This document shows positions 14,445 through 15,860 of a stretch of DNA of 15,860 bases, piece after piece. This DNA comes from JACOUT01 sp964580865 (GTDB lineage Bacteria > Myxococcota > UBA727 > VGSZ01): contig CAZONM010000094.1 of NCBI GenBank assembly GCA_964580865.1, positions 1 to 15,860 on the forward strand. The letters run 5' to 3'. The stretch's first letter is position 1. Each line of letters opens with the position of its first letter. The notes below the pieces were generated by a model. That model was not told the origin of the DNA, searched no databases, and saw only the letters and a list, made by a program, of their open reading frames with translations. Position numbers and translations under genes: made by a program.

Positions 14445-14472
14445 GGGTCGGGGGCGAGAATTCCCGCGACCC
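14445..14472 (+). other. Hairpin next to the coaE ribosome binding site
   Basis: GGGTCGGGGG (14445-14454) can pair with CCCGCGACCC (14463-14472) with one mismatch and an 8-base loop. The AGGAAGG ribosome binding site of coaE begins at the very next base (14473). It might modulate translation or mark the minus-strand leader; it may also be chance. Confidence 0.35.
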
Positions 14473-14482
14473 AGGAAGGGCC

Positions 14483-15100
14483 ATGAAGCTCATCGGGCTC
14501 ACCGGAGGGATCGCGTCGGGCAAGAGCGCCGTCTCGCGCATGCTGCGGGAAGCCGGGGTGCCGGTCGTCGACGCCGATGTACTGGCGCGCGAGGCCGTGG
14601 CCCCCGGCACTGAAGCCCTGCGGGCCATCGCGGCGCGCTTCGGCGCTCGTGTCATCGGCGCCGACGGCACCCTCGATCGCAAGGCCCTCGGCGCCGTGGT
14701 CTTCGCCGATCCCGCAGCCCGCGCCGACCTGAACGCCATCGTCCACCCCGCCGTGGCGGCGCTGGCCGCCGAGCGCCTCGCGGAGCTGCGCGCCGCCGGC
14801 GCTCCCGTGGCGGTGTACGAGGTGCCGCTCCTGTTCGAGAGCGGCCTCGAGGGCGCGATGGACGCGACGATCCTGGTGGCCGCCTCCGAGGACGCGCAGC
14901 TCCGCCGCATGGCGTCACGCGACGGGCTCGACGAGGAGGCCGCTCGGGCGCGCATCGCGGCGCAGCTGCCGCTCGCGGAGAAGCGCCTCCGCGCCACCGC
15001 CGTCGTCGAGAACGACGGCACCCTGGCGGAGCTGGCCGCGCGCCTCGGCGCTGCATGGCGCGAGGCCACGGGCGAAGCGCGCACCTTTCGCGCCTCGTGA
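14483..15100 (+). CDS. coaE: Dephospho-CoA kinase
   Basis: This 205-aa enzyme phosphorylates the 3'-hydroxyl of dephospho-CoA with ATP, the last step of coenzyme A synthesis, in the cytoplasm. The P-loop GGIASGKS is at 8-15, DADVLAREAV (30-39) is the substrate-binding segment, IVHPAV lies near 90, and VYEVPLLFES near 114 is the family's 'P-LLFE' motif. Length is standard. The ATG at 14483 has AGGAAGG at 14473-14479. It is transcribed divergently from the cytochrome operon with 85 bp between, and a hairpin follows 45 bp after its stop. Confidence 0.95.
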   Translation: MKLIGLTGGIASGKSAVSRMLREAGVPVVDADVLAREAVAPGTEALRAIAARFGARVIGADGTLDRKALGAVVFADPAARADLNAIVHPAVAALAAERLAELRAAGAPVAVYEVPLLFESGLEGAMDATILVAASEDAQLRRMASRDGLDEEAARARIAAQLPLAEKRLRATAVVENDGTLAELAARLGAAWREATGEARTFRAS

Positions 15101-15144
15101 AGCCCGCCGATCCACGAGCCCCCAAACAACAACAGGAAAGAAAG

Positions 15145-15175
15145 ACGCGCGCCCGGGGGGCTCCCGGGCGCGCGT
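15145..15175. terminator. 13-bp-stem hairpin between convergent genes
   Basis: ACGCGCGCCCGGG (15145-15157) pairs perfectly with CCCGGGCGCGCGT (15163-15175) around a 5-base loop. On the minus strand a U-rich stretch (CUUUCUUUCCUG) follows at once, so it is a good intrinsic terminator for the PEGA gene. For coaE there is no U-run, so it would work only as a hairpin end. Confidence 0.75.
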
Positions 15176-15204
15176 GAGGCGATGATCGATCGCCCGCGGT
15201 GCGC

Positions 15205-15860
15205 TCAGCGCGCGGGCGCGGCGGCCGGCGCGGCCTGGGCGTCCGCCAGCTCGGTGTCGAGGTAGAGGAGCACGCCACCGCCGATCACCAGGCCCACGCC
15301 GGTGCCGAACAGGCCGAAGCCGAGCGTGTTCGCGTCGACGTCGGTGGGGGTGGTGAGGACCACGGCGCCCGACAGGAGGCCGATGGTGCCGAGGCCGAGG
15401 CCCGTCCAGCCGGCCACGGTCATCCACGTCCACTGCTCGGGGGCGAGCGACGGCGCCGGCGCCTCGGGCGCCTCGGGCGGCGGCGGCGGCGGCGGCGGGG
15501 TGACCTCGGGCGGCGGCGGCGGCGGCGTGACCGGCGCGGGCTCGGGGAGCGTGAGGTTCAGGTTGAGCGAGCCGCCCGCCTCGAGCGTGAACTCGGTCGA
15601 CAGCTCGCGGCCGTCGGCGCCCACGAGCTTCACGGTGTGCGCGCCGGGGGCCACCGGGAAGTCCACCACGGGGGTGGCGAGGCCGGTGTCGGCGCCGTCG
15701 AGGAAGAGCTTGGCGCCCGTGGGCTCGGAGGCGATGGAGAGCATGCCCTGCGCCGGGGGCGGCGTGGCCGGGGGCGTGGCCGCGTCGGTGGCCGGGGGCG
15801 GCGGCGGGGTCGCGGCGTCTGGCGCGGCCGGAGCCGGTGCGGCAGGTGCGGGCACGGCGG
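15205..15860 (-). CDS. PEGA-domain membrane protein, 5' end outside window
   Basis: The frame is open to the window edge and no convincing start is present (only a GTG at 15855 inside Pro/Ala-rich sequence), so the N-terminus is probably missing. About 216 residues are visible. A Pro/Ala/Thr-rich stretch leads to a PEGA domain, from GMLSIASEPTGAKLFLDGAD through a GAHTVKLVG strand, followed by VTPPPPPPEVTPPPPPPPP as linker. Two glycine-rich membrane helices follow (about residues 143-170 and 182-207 of the visible part), and the protein ends in an Ala/Pro tail. PEGA domains are small surface beta domains, common in Myxococcota envelope proteins; the function is not known. A terminator hairpin follows the stop. 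Confidence 0.8.
   Translation of the reverse strand, partial: AVPAPAAPAPAAPDAATPPPPPATDAATPPATPPPAQGMLSIASEPTGAKLFLDGADTGLATPVVDFPVAPGAHTVKLVGADGRELSTEFTLEAGGSLNLNLTLPEPAPVTPPPPPPEVTPPPPPPPPEAPEAPAPSLAPEQWTWMTVAGWTGLGLGTIGLLSGAVVLTTPTDVDANTLGFGLFGTGVGLVIGGGVLLYLDTELADAQAAPAAAPAR
15471..15532. repeat. Duplicated poly-Pro-encoding GGC repeat
   Basis: Two near-identical units, each TCGGGC(GGC)n followed by GTGACC, encode the repeated V-T-Pro(n)-E linker of the PEGA protein. The trinucleotide tracts could vary in length by slippage while keeping the frame. Confidence 0.6.

Noticed and set aside
15855..15855. GTG at 15855 as true start of the PEGA protein
   Set aside because: It lies in Pro/Ala-rich sequence only five bases from the window edge, has no visible ribosome binding site or signal peptide, and the frame stays open to the edge.

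Overview
This strongly GC-rich window (about 15.9 kb) most likely comes from a Myxococcota / former deltaproteobacterial genome. That assignment is inferred from style: Cys/Asp-rich lipoproteins with CxxDxDC-type clusters, long Pro/Ala linkers, a PEGA-domain protein, System II cytochrome c maturation and multihaem c-type cytochromes. No rRNA, tRNA, CRISPR array, insertion sequence or phage integration site was seen. No gene-free stretch exceeds 300 bases.

Left block (1-2726, minus strand). Three genes run leftwards: a 275-aa protein with a hydrophobic helical hairpin (1718-2545), a 351-aa helical protein without a signal peptide (408-1463), and a LysM-like protein cut off by the window edge (1-345). 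The two larger genes share the same upstream layout: a strong UUCG-capped hairpin, then an 18-bp palindrome (CGTTCC-N6-GRAACG), then an ACCCTGGCAYGG box, then a near-identical GGAGG ribosome binding site. They look co-regulated. Their protein features (hydrophobic hairpin; amphipathic C-terminal helix; no Sec signal) recall type III secretion translocator and filament proteins. This is the best candidate for something undescribed, but the functional assignment is inference.

Middle block (2727-8391). Two divergent units encode three lipoproteins. An 800-aa Cys-rich lipoprotein runs on the minus strand. On the plus strand a 355-aa beta-sandwich lipoprotein with a poly-Asn spacer is followed after 23 bp by a 647-aa neutral-ceramidase-like lipoprotein. 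The 227-bp divergent intergenic region holds an 11-bp inverted repeat and three tandem 11-bp repeats.

Right block (8375-14397, minus strand). Seven tightly overlapping genes form one operon: a tetrahaem cytochrome c, ResB/Ccs1, CcsA/ResC, the ribosome-assembly GTPase EngB/YihA, a SurA-N-like protein, RimI, and a membrane-anchored thioredoxin-fold protein. Five of the six junctions are 4-bp ATGA/GTGA overlaps. The set combines a c-type cytochrome, its haem ligation machinery and a possible thiol reductant with housekeeping genes.

Right end. Divergently, coaE (14483-15100, plus) encodes dephospho-CoA kinase. A 13-bp-stem hairpin separates it from a convergent, 5'-truncated PEGA-domain membrane protein (15205-15860, minus).
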